Source: Termitomyces sp. T153
Taxonomy: Eukaryota > Basidiomycota > Agaricomycetes > Agaricales > Lyophyllaceae
DNA length: 64,000 bases
Assembly: GCA_018296165.2 (NCBI GenBank)
Contig: JACKQL020000014.1
Span: 434,001-498,000 of the forward strand
Direction of reading: 5' to 3'
The notes under the pieces are model-generated. The model ran no database searches. It was given only the letters and a program-made list of their open reading frames with translations, and had not been told where the DNA came from. This document shows positions 23,998 through 34,875 of this stretch, piece by piece. A program made the translations under genes and the position numbers. How positions within the stretch are numbered: position 1 is the stretch's first letter; the number at the start of each line of letters is the position of its first letter.

Positions 23998-24588
23998 TCA
24001 AATGAAATGAATATGCGGCTGACGCATTATCAGGTTGAATTTCTTGAGGCGTTCGCACACCTCCATATCATCTTCATCCACAGTTTGCCCATTTTCACCC
24101 GGAATGTAGGACATAATCGGGAGCGGAGTCACCTTCTTCGCCCGCTGCGGCACACATTCCAGTACCTTTGGTCGACACGCGAGTTCCTCCCAGTCTTCCA
24201 CGATAGGCGGTGCATCTCGAGGTAGGCCCAGTTCTATCCTCCGATTGAATGCGTCACACAATAGGTACGCCATTCCAGCTAGTGCAGCATAACGTGTGGG
24301 ATCTTTCGTGTCTTTCGGGTCAGGCAAGTCAGCAATGGCCCAGTGTGGGTGCATAATGCAAAAGTATTCGAGCTCGTTCCGGAACGGGACGATCCAGTTG
24401 AGGATAAGAAACTGATACATGCGATAGAAGGACGCGGATGAACTGTCGGTCTTCGTGAAGAGCAATGGCCTACGAGAAACGCGCCATTCAGATGCTCGTG
24501 AGGCTGGAAAACATGACCAGAGTTCATTTCGTCTAACGAGGAGGTCGTTGATTGTGGGCGGCAGCGGCTCAGAGAGAGGAGGCCACAT
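23998..24588 (-). CDS. Hypothetical protein, 196 residues
   Basis: A single open frame from ATG to stop with no intron needed. It contains WPPLSEPLPPTINDLLVRRN, ELEYFCIMHPHWAIADLPDP, RYAALAGMAYLLCDAFNRR and PLPIMSYIPGENGQTVDEDD. Composition is balanced, with no signal peptide, membrane segment or known motif. CpG and codon use look like the neighbouring genes, so it is probably a real gene rather than a chance frame. No function is recognised. An upstream exon cannot be excluded. Confidence 0.55.
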   Translation of the reverse strand: MWPPLSEPLPPTINDLLVRRNELWSCFPASRASEWRVSRRPLLFTKTDSSSASFYRMYQFLILNWIVPFRNELEYFCIMHPHWAIADLPDPKDTKDPTRYAALAGMAYLLCDAFNRRIELGLPRDAPPIVEDWEELACRPKVLECVPQRAKKVTPLPIMSYIPGENGQTVDEDDMEVCERLKKFNLIMRQPHIHFI

Positions 24589-24924
24589 TTGTTTACATAG
24601 TGCTAACTTTCCACATGCTTATGAACCTTGAGACGCTCGGACAAATAACCCCAATTGCGTGATTCTACACCGAAGTAAAATACCATCTGTAGAAAGTTCA
24701 GATCAACACCAAGATCAACCCTTTGTACACTCTGAGATGCGATTCAAAACAGGATGTAAGTATGAGGCCAATGGGTCCACCGTTCTCGCTGCGCCACGGC
24801 GCTATGTAAATATGTCGTTCGGTTAGATGTCACTACACTTTCTCTTTTTTTATATATAGACACCTTATAAGTATACGTCGAAGGATTCTTGTCCTTTCGA
24901 AGAGCTAAATCATGTTATTGCAAC
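24589..24924. other. Intergenic, no gene recognised
   Basis: AT-richer spacer containing a TTTTTTTATATATA run near 24,845. No gene or repeat was recognised. Confidence 0.4.
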
Positions 24925-25737
24925 TCCAAGATTATCGCTCTCATAAATCATACTTCCACAGCGATTGCACCACGCTTTTGCTCATCCCTGAAATCACCGA
25001 GAGATGCCACATTCACGAAGGTCGTCCGTATCGTTCCACGTCGCCAAAAGCCCAACACGACGGTAACAAGATCCCACCATGTTCCAATACCAGGCACAGA
25101 TCCGCTCATATGCAGCCTGTGCTCTGACAGGCAACATGCTCAGTACCGTAGGCAGCATGGATTTGCCAAAAAGGTGTACATTCCAGAGTGAAGCAAGTAG
25201 CATTCGTTCCCACCCTTGCTATGACATGCGGGCGACCCACGTTGTAACGAGGTCAGTATGTGGGGTTGGATCTGTAACTAGTGTGCCTTGTCTTCTAGAG
25301 CTCTGCGGGTACTGAAACGGCGAAGAACTATGCTTTGGTGTCAGGAAGCTGCCGTGGATGTGTAGCGAGTGTTCGTGGATAGAAAGAGTGATTGACGACT
25401 TGGAGATAGGTCAGAGAAGGGAAAGCATCAAGGAGGGGGCAAGGTCAGCATCTAGACGTGGTTTCCAGCGATGAAGATCTTATGCGTGTGCAGTCGGTCT
25501 GCAAGGTCACTGTAAGGGCTGGTTTTAAGTTCCTCGGAGTGAGGTCCCCTCTGCGTGGATTAATATAGCCCTCCAGGAGAGCATGGTGGCTATGAGTATC
25601 TGAGATAAGTACAGATGATGATTCAAACAAAGGATGAAGGAACAGGTGGGATCAGACGGTTGATTCAGTAGTACTTGAGCTTTCCCCACGAGAAAGTAGC
25701 GGGTTTGCCTTGAAGTTGAACTGTTCAAAAGCTTGCT
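24925..25737 (-). pseudogene. Metallophosphoesterase pseudogene
   Basis: By eye this stretch aligns along its whole length with the intact gene at 42,628-43,491. Shared blocks include GATTGCACCACGC, CTCATCCCTGAAA.CACC, GTTCGAAAGC-like ends, and the peptide ISDTHSHHA. Similarity continues a little past the stop into the 3' flank. The frame is broken by many indels, and the GNHD and GHIH motifs are damaged. It is a dead paralogue about 18 kb from the intact copy and on the same strand. The retroelement at 28.5-40.6 kb was inserted between the two copies. Confidence 0.8.
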
Positions 25738-25843
25738 CCTATTTTTTACGTGATCAATCGATCAATAATTATTGTCCTTTGTAAAGTTGGCACATCGAGC
25801 CAAACAACGCGAAATCGTCACTTTCAGTCAAACCTTCGGCGAG

Positions 25844-27926
25844 ATGAATAACGCGTGGATGGAACAAGAGTTTTTGGTTGTCCACGCTGTTGACCCCGTG
25901 GCTATGCTTGGCTATGCTCTCAGCAATGCTTCCGAATGTCAATCAATTCGTAAGTTGATCAGTCCTACTAATAGTACTTATGGGAATTCAGGGCACAGAC
26001 ATCCTTCTCAAGTTCTTGCGTTTCCCATGTCTTTGCCCCTCAACATGCTAGCAGAAACCGGGTACGGTGGGCTAACGATTCTCCACAATAACCAGCATGC
26101 TAATTACTCAGTTTTCAGAAACCTCGAAGTTCTTCCTCTGATAAGGCAACTCGATCTAGTATTCCGCGACGTAGGACTTTACAGGCGGCTCCTTGAGTGC
26201 CAACCTTCAGATGCACAGAAACTTCTTGATTCTTTCCAACGGGTACATTCTATCCCCAGACCATTGTGCCACAGACGTTTATGTATTTGCCAGCTTCTCG
26301 ATATGCCTGGTCTGGGTCTGCGCTTCCGCAAGAACCTCATTGTAGCGACCCAAAGGATCTCATCACGGTCAGGGCTCTATCCAGCGTGTTATGAGCTAAA
26401 GGATGTTGTACAAACCGAGGAACATCCTGTAGAAGGAGGAGGGTTTGCAGACATCTACAAGGGCTACCTCAAGGGACGAGCAGTCTGCATGAAGACGATC
26501 CGTCTTTATCAGACTTCCCGCATCGAAGATGCGTTGAAAGTGAGTTCACCTGACACCTTTATATGTCAATGCTTCAATGAACCTAATCTTGCCATTCTCC
26601 AGCAAATTTCAAGAGAGGCAATTCTATGGGGACAGCTATCGCACCCCAATGTTCTGACCATCCTTGGACTTTTTCGCTTCCATAAGCGAGTTTGTGTAGT
26701 CACAGAGTGGATGTTGAATGGTGATATCACCATGTACTTAAGGAATCATCCGAGTAGTCCTCGGCCGCCGCTCGTGTGTCCACACCAAGCTCTCGTATTC
26801 TTTCTCTGACAGAGGATGTTGTATAGGTATTTGATGTGGCAAAGGGCCTTGATTACCTACACAGTAATCGTATAATTCATGGAGACATCAAAGGTGTATG
26901 TGACCCACTCACTGAATTCTTTTCTCATGCTGACCCACCTCTAGCCAAATATCCTCATCGATGATGCTGGCCGGGCACTTTTGTCTGATTTTGGCATCTC
27001 ATCAGTATCAGATTCCAGCATTGCTGCATGGTCATCACAGTCAACAGGTGCATCAAAAGGTGGTTCCACCAGATGGCAGGCACCTGAACTATTTGATGTG
27101 GAGAATGATGAATCAGTGAAGAATACTACTGCAAGTGATGTATATGCCTTTGGATGTGTTTGTTATGAGGTATATTTTCTTTCCCGAATTTCCAAATTGA
27201 TTTATGTTCATGTATGACAAAAAGATTTTTACAGGAGAAGTTCCCTTTGCCACTATTCATCGTGACTCTGCAGTTCTGTTCCAAGTGAAGTCTGGTGTCC
27301 GTCCTAATTGTCCTCCACCCTCAAGTCCATCTTGGCAGACTTGGGGTTTGACTGAAAAGATATGGATGATCATGCAGCAATGTTGGAAACAAAGCCCTAT
27401 TGAGCGATCATCATCTGCTGAGATTTTTCAACAATTTACAAAAATAGATCCTGTGGACACACGACAACAAGTAAAGGATAGACTTTCACCTGCAGTATTT
27501 CGTCAGGAGATAAACATGCCTATGGAAATGCTCACTATTGGAGCAATCAACCAAATTCTAGGAAAAACAGAACTAGCTGACATGATACCAGAAAATAATA
27601 TGTTCAATACTCTTGGCAATCATCAAAAGGGGACTCTGCATTCAAAACCACTTTCTATGATATCATCTGGGCAAAATGTTGGCAGCACTACTGTACTATC
27701 TCAACAGCACTCTTCATATCCAGTACAATCTGATCATGCTCCTCTTCCTGCCTCAATACTACCACTCAGCTTGGTTTCACACTTTCCACAGCCTCATCAA
27801 CTCCTTCAGTGTCCAGGTGCACCTATTCTGACATCTGGCCAGTATCCTGCTGGTCTAAGTTCAGTTCATGTTGGATCAAGTTTGGAACTTGAATGGATAA
27901 AATTGGTTTCTCAGACCATTTTGTAA
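25844..27926 (+). CDS. TKL-type protein kinase
   Basis: Five exons join through GT-AG introns near 26,540-26,602, 26,770-26,828, 26,895-26,944 and 27,171-27,227. The N-terminal 200 residues are helical with no named domain. The kinase starts at VEGGGFADIYKG (glycine loop), then VCMKTIRLY (Lys), SHPNVLTILGLF, VVTEWMLNGDI, GLDYLHSNRIIHGDIKGPNI (HRD is HGD), LLSDFGISS, TRWQAPELF, ASDVYAFGCVCYEIFTGEVP and a C-lobe ending WKQSPIERSSSAEIFQQF. A 130-residue Ser/Pro/Gln-rich tail follows. HGDIKG is usual for this agaricomycete TKL group, so activity is plausible. The first ATG in frame is used, but an upstream exon may exist. From about 26,970 onward the sequence is depleted in CpG, yet the frame stays open. 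Confidence 0.78.
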
Positions 27927-28000
27927 GCCTCTCAACTTGTTAACATAATTTAATTGTGCTCAATGTATGTATGTCTTACCTTGTCTACATAGCTCTAGTG

Positions 28001-28120
28001 TGAGAGGAACACTTGCCAGTCCAAGTGCTCAACCAACTGGCCCAAGAGGGCACAATGTCCAAGCTGTTGGACATATTGATGACTAGGAGTTTGTATAGTG
28101 AAGTGGTCCTCTTACATCAG
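28001..28120 (-). repeat. Direct repeat copy 1 (tRNA-like element)
   Basis: TGAGAGGAACACTTGCCAGT and the next 100 bases recur at 28,388-28,505 with scattered differences. On the minus strand the sequence GGGCCAGTTGGTTGAG resembles a pol III A box. This copy lacks a clear B box. Confidence 0.6.
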
Positions 28121-28344
28121 CCCCTTTTTCTAGAGGTGGATGACTCAGCTACCTTCAGCAGGGGGGTCACACATCTGTTAGAATTGAAGCTGGAATAGAG
28201 TAAAGACTACACTGTGTAATATAGTTACCCCTCAGGCATTGCCTGTAAGCCACAGTCAAGTTTCTCCTTTAATGCACAGTATCAAAGGTACTATCACATG
28301 ACTAGGCCAGCAACTTCTAATCACATGACCTGAATAAAGTGCAT

Positions 28345-28505
28345 CTTAGGAGAATTGAACTGGTGACCTTGTAGCTTGGACATTTTATGAGAGGAACACT
28401 TGCCAGTACAAGCACTCAACCAACTGGCCCAAAAGAGCACAATGTCCAAGCTGTTGAACATGCTGACTGGCTCTATATATAGTGAAGTGGTCCTCTCACA
28501 TCTAG
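28345..28505 (-). repeat. tRNA-derived SINE-like element, copy 2
   Basis: On the minus strand GGGCCAGTTGGTTGAGTGCT (A-box-like) is followed about 60 bases later by GTTCAATTCTCC (complement of 28,349-28,360), a B box in which CG has become CA. The block 28,388-28,505 is a direct repeat of 28,001-28,120. The tRNA-like head plus a second copy nearby suggest a decayed SINE family. Confidence 0.55.
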
Positions 28506-28534
28506 ACCTGTATGACTTTTAATAACATGTGAGT

Positions 28535-28539
28535 GGTAT
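28535..28539. repeat. Target site duplication, left (GGTAT)
   Basis: GGTAT directly precedes the 5' LTR and is repeated at 40,629-40,633 directly after the 3' LTR. Confidence 0.9.
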
Positions 28540-29536
28540 TGTCATGACCTGCTCCCTAGACACTGTTCCCAACCCCTCCCAAGTTCCCGTCTAACTCCCC
28601 TGAACCCCGCCCACACTTTCACACCCACACTGGATAACTCCAACGCTTCTCTGGCAAACCCTGATGGCAACTCCCACACCCTCTCCGTAGCCATCAACAC
28701 TCCCCCTGAAACATTCCCCCACCATTCCTGGCCACGTCATACGTTCCTGACCCCCTACCCTAGTTTACCCAACCTGTCCCAGAGTATCACGACGTCCTCG
28801 GAGTGGCCTGTGCCCCCAACTGATCCCATCAGAATACTGCCGCAGCCTGCCCTTGGATTGTACCTGACACCCGTTGACTCTGCACAGCTCTGTCGACCCC
28901 CGCCGCCATATCCACTGCCCTCTAGGGTACCCAGTAGTTGGTATATAAGTCGTAGAATAACTCCTTGAACTTTAGTCTTGATATTACATTTACCAGTTTC
29001 CTATGTTTTGTCTCTTGTCTTGTCTCTGTTTCTGTTTTTAAGTTTTGAATCTATCTTTTTCCTCAGTCTCATCTCATCTCCATCTCATCTCGACTGTACA
29101 TATTTCCTTTGTTCTTCTAAGTTCCTCTTGCTCCCTACATCAGTACAAACTCCGTGCATGCACCACGACCCAAACATTCTTATGACAACTCCGACCCTCG
29201 CTCCCTGCTTGGCCCCAGGACCCATCAAGCCTGGGTAACCCCCTATCCAACTCTGGCCCCACCCCCATCACTTGAGAAGCCCCTGCTCACCCTGCAATCT
29301 ATTTGCGTGCCCACAAACTAGCCCTGACACCTGCCCTGGGTCAATGACCAATACCTTCAGTCTTAGACTTCTCCGGGCCATTCAGGACTTGCTCGGACCA
29401 TTTTCCCTAGAACCCCCTCGCAAGCCTTCCCACCTCCGCTCCAACTCTGGGCACCTGGTTATAAGTGCAGGACATTGCATCTGCCTAGTAAGGACTCACC
29501 AGTGTACTGAGCCCCCATCGTCAGCAGAACCTGACA
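28540..29536 (+). repeat. 5' LTR of family A element
   Basis: 997 bp starting TGTCATGACC and ending CCTGACA. It differs from the 3' LTR mainly by C/T and G/A changes, many at CpG sites (for example TGTCATGACCTG against TGTCACGACCCG). A TATA-type motif GTATATAAGT at 28,941 probably marks the U3 core promoter. Confidence 0.93.
28941..28950 (+). promoter_or_regulatory. LTR TATA box
   Basis: GTATATAAGT is conserved in position in all LTRs in the window: 28,941, 40,033, 53,193 and 63,603. This suits a pol II core promoter near the U3/R boundary. Confidence 0.6.
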
Positions 29537-29568
29537 TAATATCAAGACTCCCCCTTACTCCATTCTCA

Positions 29569-32080
29569 ATGTCTGCATTTAACCCTGCATACAACCCCGT
29601 CGGCTACCCAACTGACACCTATGGCTGACCCCTACTGGAAAATCCCTATGCCCCCTTCTACCCAGGTCCCTTTGCGGATCAGTATGTGCCCCATCACTGG
29701 ACCCCTGACCCCAACCAGGCATTCTATGCCCCCTCCATCAGCCAGGGAATACCCCTGGGCTGGTGCTGCCCTCCCACATTCCACGCTGATGGCAATAATC
29801 CCCATATCAACCCCAGAGGATACTCCGCAGCACCTCCCAACCCCGCCTACCTTCCCCCCACCCATTACTATGCATATCCAATCCCTGCTGCAGCCCCAGT
29901 CCCTCCAGAGCCCATGAATAACTATTCCCCCCCCCCCGCCCACCATTTGCCGCTCAAACTCCTCCTTCTCCTAGGCAGCAAAGGGTCAAAGCCTATGCCC
30001 AGCAACGCAACGAAGTCCTCCGCTTCCTCCGCCTGTCCCCCGCGGAATTCGCAAGGCGTACCTGCACCCTTCTCACCAACCCAGGCTACCCCGACACCTC
30101 TGCAACTCCAGAGGTCTGGGCAGATCGACTCCTCAACTTCCATGAATGCTACCTGCAAGGGAACCTCCCGGAGAATACGCAAGGCACCCTGGGCATTGAC
30201 AATAACTTACTGAACAAGCTCCATGCCTTGGTCGAAGAAATCCACACTAGCCCGAACCCCCACCCCTTCGAAGACCCTCTGGATCCCACCTGCTCCTTCC
30301 ATGTGCAACACAAGGAACCCGTTGGAACACGAAATGAAGCCCCATCTTCCATTCCCCATCAGCAGGAAGAACTCAACGTGGCCTCCAGCATCTTGAGGAA
30401 CCTCAACCCCGTGGGGGGGTTGTTTGACCAACCTGCTGCCCACACCTTGGCTCTCTCCGCCCGGCCCCGGGCCAGCTCCATGCCCAGTGCCTTCTGAACC
30501 TGGGACCAACCTGCCACTCCCGAACTCCGTTCCCAACAACCGCCCCTATGCATTGACGACGACAACCAGACCCTCTCCTATATCGACGAGCCGGGCAACC
30601 CCGCCGATGAACATGCCCCATGCAATGGACCTCAACGAGACTGACCCCCCCACTTTGATTTCCACACCCCTCTATCAATGCCCCTCCGCCCCGTCCCAAT
30701 GCCCCAGTTCCCCCGTGACAGCCCATGGGCCCCAGGGTGCCCTGACCCCCTTTTTCCGCCAACCCCTCTCATCCCCCGCCCGCCCCAATGCCTAATCTCC
30801 CCACCGACGCCAACTATTTTGGACCCCCGACCCCTGGAGGACCCCCTCCCCCTCGATGGGCCCCAGGGCCTGCCCCAGGTAGCGTGGGTCAAAACCCCGG
30901 TGGAGGACCACTCAATGGCGGACCCCCTGGAGGATGGGGCCCAGTGATGGACAACTTTCCCCCCCAGCGCGGAAATGGAAATCACTACTACTACTACTAC
31001 AATGCTGGACCCCCACCTCAAACTCAAAATTCACAGGACAATACCCACGACACACTGGCCCAGGAGGGTAAACTTGACATCCAGAAGCCCGAACCCTTCA
31101 CCGGCCGCGACCCTCAGAAGTGGCGAATCTTCCTGACTCAGTGTTTAACTATGTTCCAAGCTAAGCCCATCACCTTTCAGCTTGAGAGCTCACGAGTAGC
31201 CTTCGCCGCATCATACTTACAGGGCATCACCTTCGACCACTACACCGTGCTACTCCAGTTCAACCCAAACAATCCCATACTCTCCAATTGGCTCGCTTTC
31301 ACCCAAGAGTTCTTGAGTAAGTTTGGCATCTTTGACACCATAGCGGAGGCAGAGGAAAATCTCTTCAACCTCTGAATGCATGACAACAAACGCTTCACAA
31401 CCTTTATTGTACGATTCAAATGAGAGGCCTACAAGACCAGCTGGAATTACAATGCCCTCCGGTTCACCTTCCGTCATGCCCTACCCCAACGGATCAAGGA
31501 CGTCCTTTGCCTTGTGCCCAAGCAAACCACCTACAATGGGTACAAGGCACTTGTTACCCAGGTCGACCAATGTTACTGGGAAGACTGCAGCAAAAATACG
31601 GTGCCCTGGACCTCTTGGAACACCTCTGGTAACACCAACTAGCAGGCTGGAGCAACCAATGGCATTCAATCCTCAATCTCCGCTAACCCTGCCAACCCAA
31701 CACCCTGCTTCCCTCTGGGCCAAGGAGTCCTCAACACCAACTGACCCCCAGGGCAGCGCCCACCTGCCCAGCTCAACGCCGCCGACCTCCATGACACCCC
31801 AGTACCCCTGGATACCAACCCCGATGACCACAACGACATCCCAGACCCCGCTGACAATCAAGAAGCCCTATGCACAAACAGAATCCAGGACAGCCCGTGG
31901 ATCAACGTGCCAGAGGAAATGCAGGAGAAACAATGGAAGGAGGGCGCATGCATCCTATGTGGTGAGCAGGGACACTTTATTTGCAGTTGCCCTAAACAAC
32001 AGGTGATGGGACGCGCTGTGTGGACGATCGACAGAGAGGACTGTAACTACCAGTTCACAGAAAACAAGTTGGTGGTTTAG
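29569..32080 (+). pseudogene. gag of family A element (broken)
   Basis: The ATG at 29569, 33 bases after the 5' LTR, opens a Pro/Tyr-rich N-terminal region. The frame changes at a C homopolymer near 29,930, and a second region follows with RNEVLRFLRLSPAEFARRT and ASSILRNLNPVGGLFDQPA. Another frame change leads to the capsid-like domain at about 31,060-31,375 (KPEPFTGRDPQKWRIFLTQC). It ends with a CCHC zinc knuckle, CILCGEQGHFICSC, at about 31,949-31,990. In-frame TGA stops interrupt the last part, at positions where CGA (Arg) would be expected. Gag would package the RNA in a virus-like particle; this copy cannot. Confidence 0.8.
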
Positions 32081-32151
32081 GTCTGGAAGACGCACTAGAC
32101 CACGGACCATACCCCAACATCTTCTCTGCCCCAGCCACACTCCTCCGCACA

Positions 32152-32970
32152 ATGGTACTCACCCCGGATAACCCCCCAGCACACCTCCCCTCCCACTCAT
32201 CCACAAACCTCCTTCTCTGCACCACTCTCCCCTTCACCAACAAACCCATCCCCACACTAGTTGACAGCAGCACCACCAATAACTTTGTTGACGAATCCCT
32301 GGTGGCACTCGCCCTACAACCTCTCCATCACCTCCCCACCCCGATCCCCCTCAAACTCTTTGACAGAGACTCTACCCCAGCGGGAGACATCACTCTTTGT
32401 CTAGAAATGACCATGACCTTCACTGACAGACAACAGCAAGAACTCTGACTACTCGTCACAAAATTACACCCCTCTGCCCCTGTCGTCTTAGGGTTCTCAT
32501 GGCTCCACTCCACCAATCCCTGCATTGATTAGCCCAGTCTCACTCTCCACCTCGACTGGGACAACCCCACCGACTCCGGGCTGGTACCCTTCAATGTCTC
32601 ACCCCCCTCTGAGAACTCCAAGACCACAATCAACCAACCCCGGACTCCTCCGCAACTTCGCTCTAGGTCTGCATGGTTGTTCATCATCTATGTCCGACTT
32701 GGCAGCTTGCTCAAGGTACTCCCCACCCTTGTAGACAGTGGTGCCTCTGGTGTCTTCATCAGCAACCAACTCAATCTCCGATGCAATGACCTTGACAAAC
32801 CCCTCGAGCTCCAACTCTTTGACGGGAGCCCCGCCATGACAAGAATCACGCAGTACCACAACAACACCCTCACCCTCGATAACGACCTGCAATTCCAGGC
32901 CCGACTCCTTGTTACCCAACTACCCCCATCAACCCTGATTGTGCTCAGACTCCCGTGGCTGTGAGACATC
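32152..32970 (+). pseudogene. Two tandem aspartic-protease-like domains
   Basis: Two successive retropepsin-like units lie in the same frame as RT. Unit 1 (about 32,230-32,530) has PIPTLVDSSTTNNFVDESL, with the catalytic DSG/DTG as DSS, then LFDRDSTPAGDIT and VLGFSWLHSTNP. Unit 2 (about 32,690-33,010) has LPTLVDSGASGVFISNQL with an intact DSG, LFDGSPAMTRIT and LRLPWL. The two units share the order LVDSx, LFDx and the W-L end, which suggests a duplication with the first unit decaying. In-frame stops follow each unit. Confidence 0.7.
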
Positions 32971-33405
32971 AATCCTGACATCAACTGGAATAACCTCACC
33001 ATGCAATTCCCCGGCCCCGAAGCAAGCTTAGCGGCTGCCATCCACCTCCGCCTCCAGTCTATCTCTGATCTTGACGTTTCCTGCCCTGACACCATCACCT
33101 CTGGAATGACTCAGAATTCCCCAACCCCCAATGCCAACCCCGACAGAGAAAGAAGCACAACTCTGTCTCAATCACCCTCGGACAAATTATGATGGCTGCC
33201 CCCCAACATACCCCAAAATCGACATAAGGGCCCACGCTACCCCGACCAGCGACACCTGAAGCCCCCAACCAACCCTGACATCACCCCGGACCCAACTGTT
33301 ACACCTACGGTACCCAACCCCATCAACCCCAGAGACCTCAACATTAAAATCATCGGCACCGTCCCCTTCACACGCCTCCTACGAGAAGGCACCCCTACTT
33401 TCCAG

Positions 33406-34866
33406 TTGCAAGTCATGCCAGCCCTACCCAAGGAATACCTCCACGCAGGGACTACTGCACCAGAAAGCAAGACAGAGGAACAGATCCTATCTGAAGTAGT
33501 TCCCCCAAAGTATCATGAGTTTGCTGACGTGTTCTCCGAAGGAAGTGCCAAGGAACTCCCTCCGCACTGCTCCTATGACCACAAGATCGACCTCGAAGAA
33601 GGTACCTCACCCCTGTTTGGCAAGATCTACAACATGTCTGAAATCGAGCTCCGGGCCCTGAAGGAATACCTCGATGACATGCTCGGCAAAGGTTTCATAC
33701 ACCCATCGATCTCTGCAGCTGGCACCCCGGTTCTGTTTGCCAAGAAAAAAGACGGATCCCTCCAACTCTGTGTGGACTATTGGGGACTCAACAAAGTCAC
33801 CAAAAAGAACTGGTACCCCCTCCCCTTAATCAGAGACCTTGTTGATTGTCTTTGCAGCGCCAAGATTTACACAAAAATTGACCTCCATTCCGGCTACAAC
33901 AATGTCCAGATTGCCCCGGGACATGAATGGAAGACCACCTTTTGCACCCGCTATGGCCTCTTTGAGTATCTTGTAATGCCCTTCGGAATGACTAACTCCC
34001 CTGCCACCTTCCAGTACTTCATGAACAACATCTTTCACGACATGAATGACATTTTTGTCATTGTATATTTGGACAATATCCTGATCTACTCGAATTCGCT
34101 GGCAGAGCATTTGGAGCACATCTGCCATGTTTTGGAACGACTCTGAGAATATCACCTTCATGCTAAACCCGAGAAGTGCTCCTTTCACACAATGGAAGTC
34201 GAATATCTTGGAGTCATCGTCACCCCTGACAGTGTGCGCATGGACTCTGCCAAGGTTGACATGATACTCAACTGGCCCTCCTCGTGGAACATCAAGGAGG
34301 TACAGTCATTCTTGGGGTTTGCTAACTTCTATTGCCGCTTCATCAACAACTACTCTGGGATCACCAAACCCCTCAACCAACTCACATGGAAGGACACCCC
34401 TTGGGACTGGGACAGCAAGTGCCAGAGTATATTCCTCCTCCTGAAGAAGGCCTTCATCTCCACTCCGGTCCTCCACCATTTCGACCCCTCCCTACCGATC
34501 ATGCTCGAATGTGATGCCTCCAACTACATTATTGCCAGGATACTCTCCCAGTTGGACTCGGGAGGCAAGGATCTCTGCCCCGTTGCCTTCTACACCCAAT
34601 CAATGATCCCAGCAGAACTCAACTACAATATTTACAACAAGAAACTCCTTGTGATCGTCAAAGCCTTTCAGCAGTGGCAGGCCTACCTCAAGGGGTCCCC
34701 GCACCACATCCAAGTCTACTCCAATCATAATAACCTGCAATATTTTACAACCACGAAACAGCTCAGCCGCTGCCAAGCTCAATGGTCCAAAACCCTTTCA
34801 GAGTACGATTTTACTATTCACTACTGCCCCAGGCGACTTGGCACAAAGCCCGATGCCCTCACTTGA
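33406..34866 (+). pseudogene. Reverse transcriptase and RNase H
   Basis: In frame with the protease. RT motifs are HKIDLEEG, GFIHPSISAAGTPVLFAKKK, DGSLQLCVDYWGLNKVT, TKIDLHSGYNNVQI, LVMPFGMTNSPATFQ and IVYLDNILIYS, where the catalytic YxDD is YLDN. A TGA follows ERL at 34,144. RNase H continues with SFLGFANFYCRFI, MLECDASNYIIARILSQ and VYSNHNNLQYF (the usual Asp in the DHxxL site reads Asn). The ORF is otherwise long and free of frameshifts. The Asp-to-Asn change fits CpG to CpA in GACGAC. Catalytically dead by these changes and by stops. Confidence 0.88.
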
Positions 34867-34875
34867 AGACCCGAC

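Larger units (their letters stand above)
27927..28539. other. CpG-free flank of the retroelement
   Basis: No CG dinucleotide was noticed here apart from rare cases. It holds the pair of direct repeats listed separately and no recognised gene. The sequence resumes at 40,634 on the far side of the retroelement, so the two flanks were once continuous. Confidence 0.6.

Noticed and set aside
26882..26897. HGD in place of HRD in the TKL kinase as a sign of a dead kinase
   Set aside because: HGDIKG is common in this agaricomycete kinase group as remembered, and the other catalytic motifs are intact.
28345..28440. Functional tRNA gene
   Set aside because: The B box has lost its CG, the stems do not pair, and the block is duplicated nearby. 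Called a repeat instead.
29632..31027. Long minus-strand Gly-rich open frames antisense to gag
   Set aside because: They are mirrors of the Pro-rich gag sequence. Low CpG and C-rich sense DNA leave the opposite strand open without protein-like motifs.
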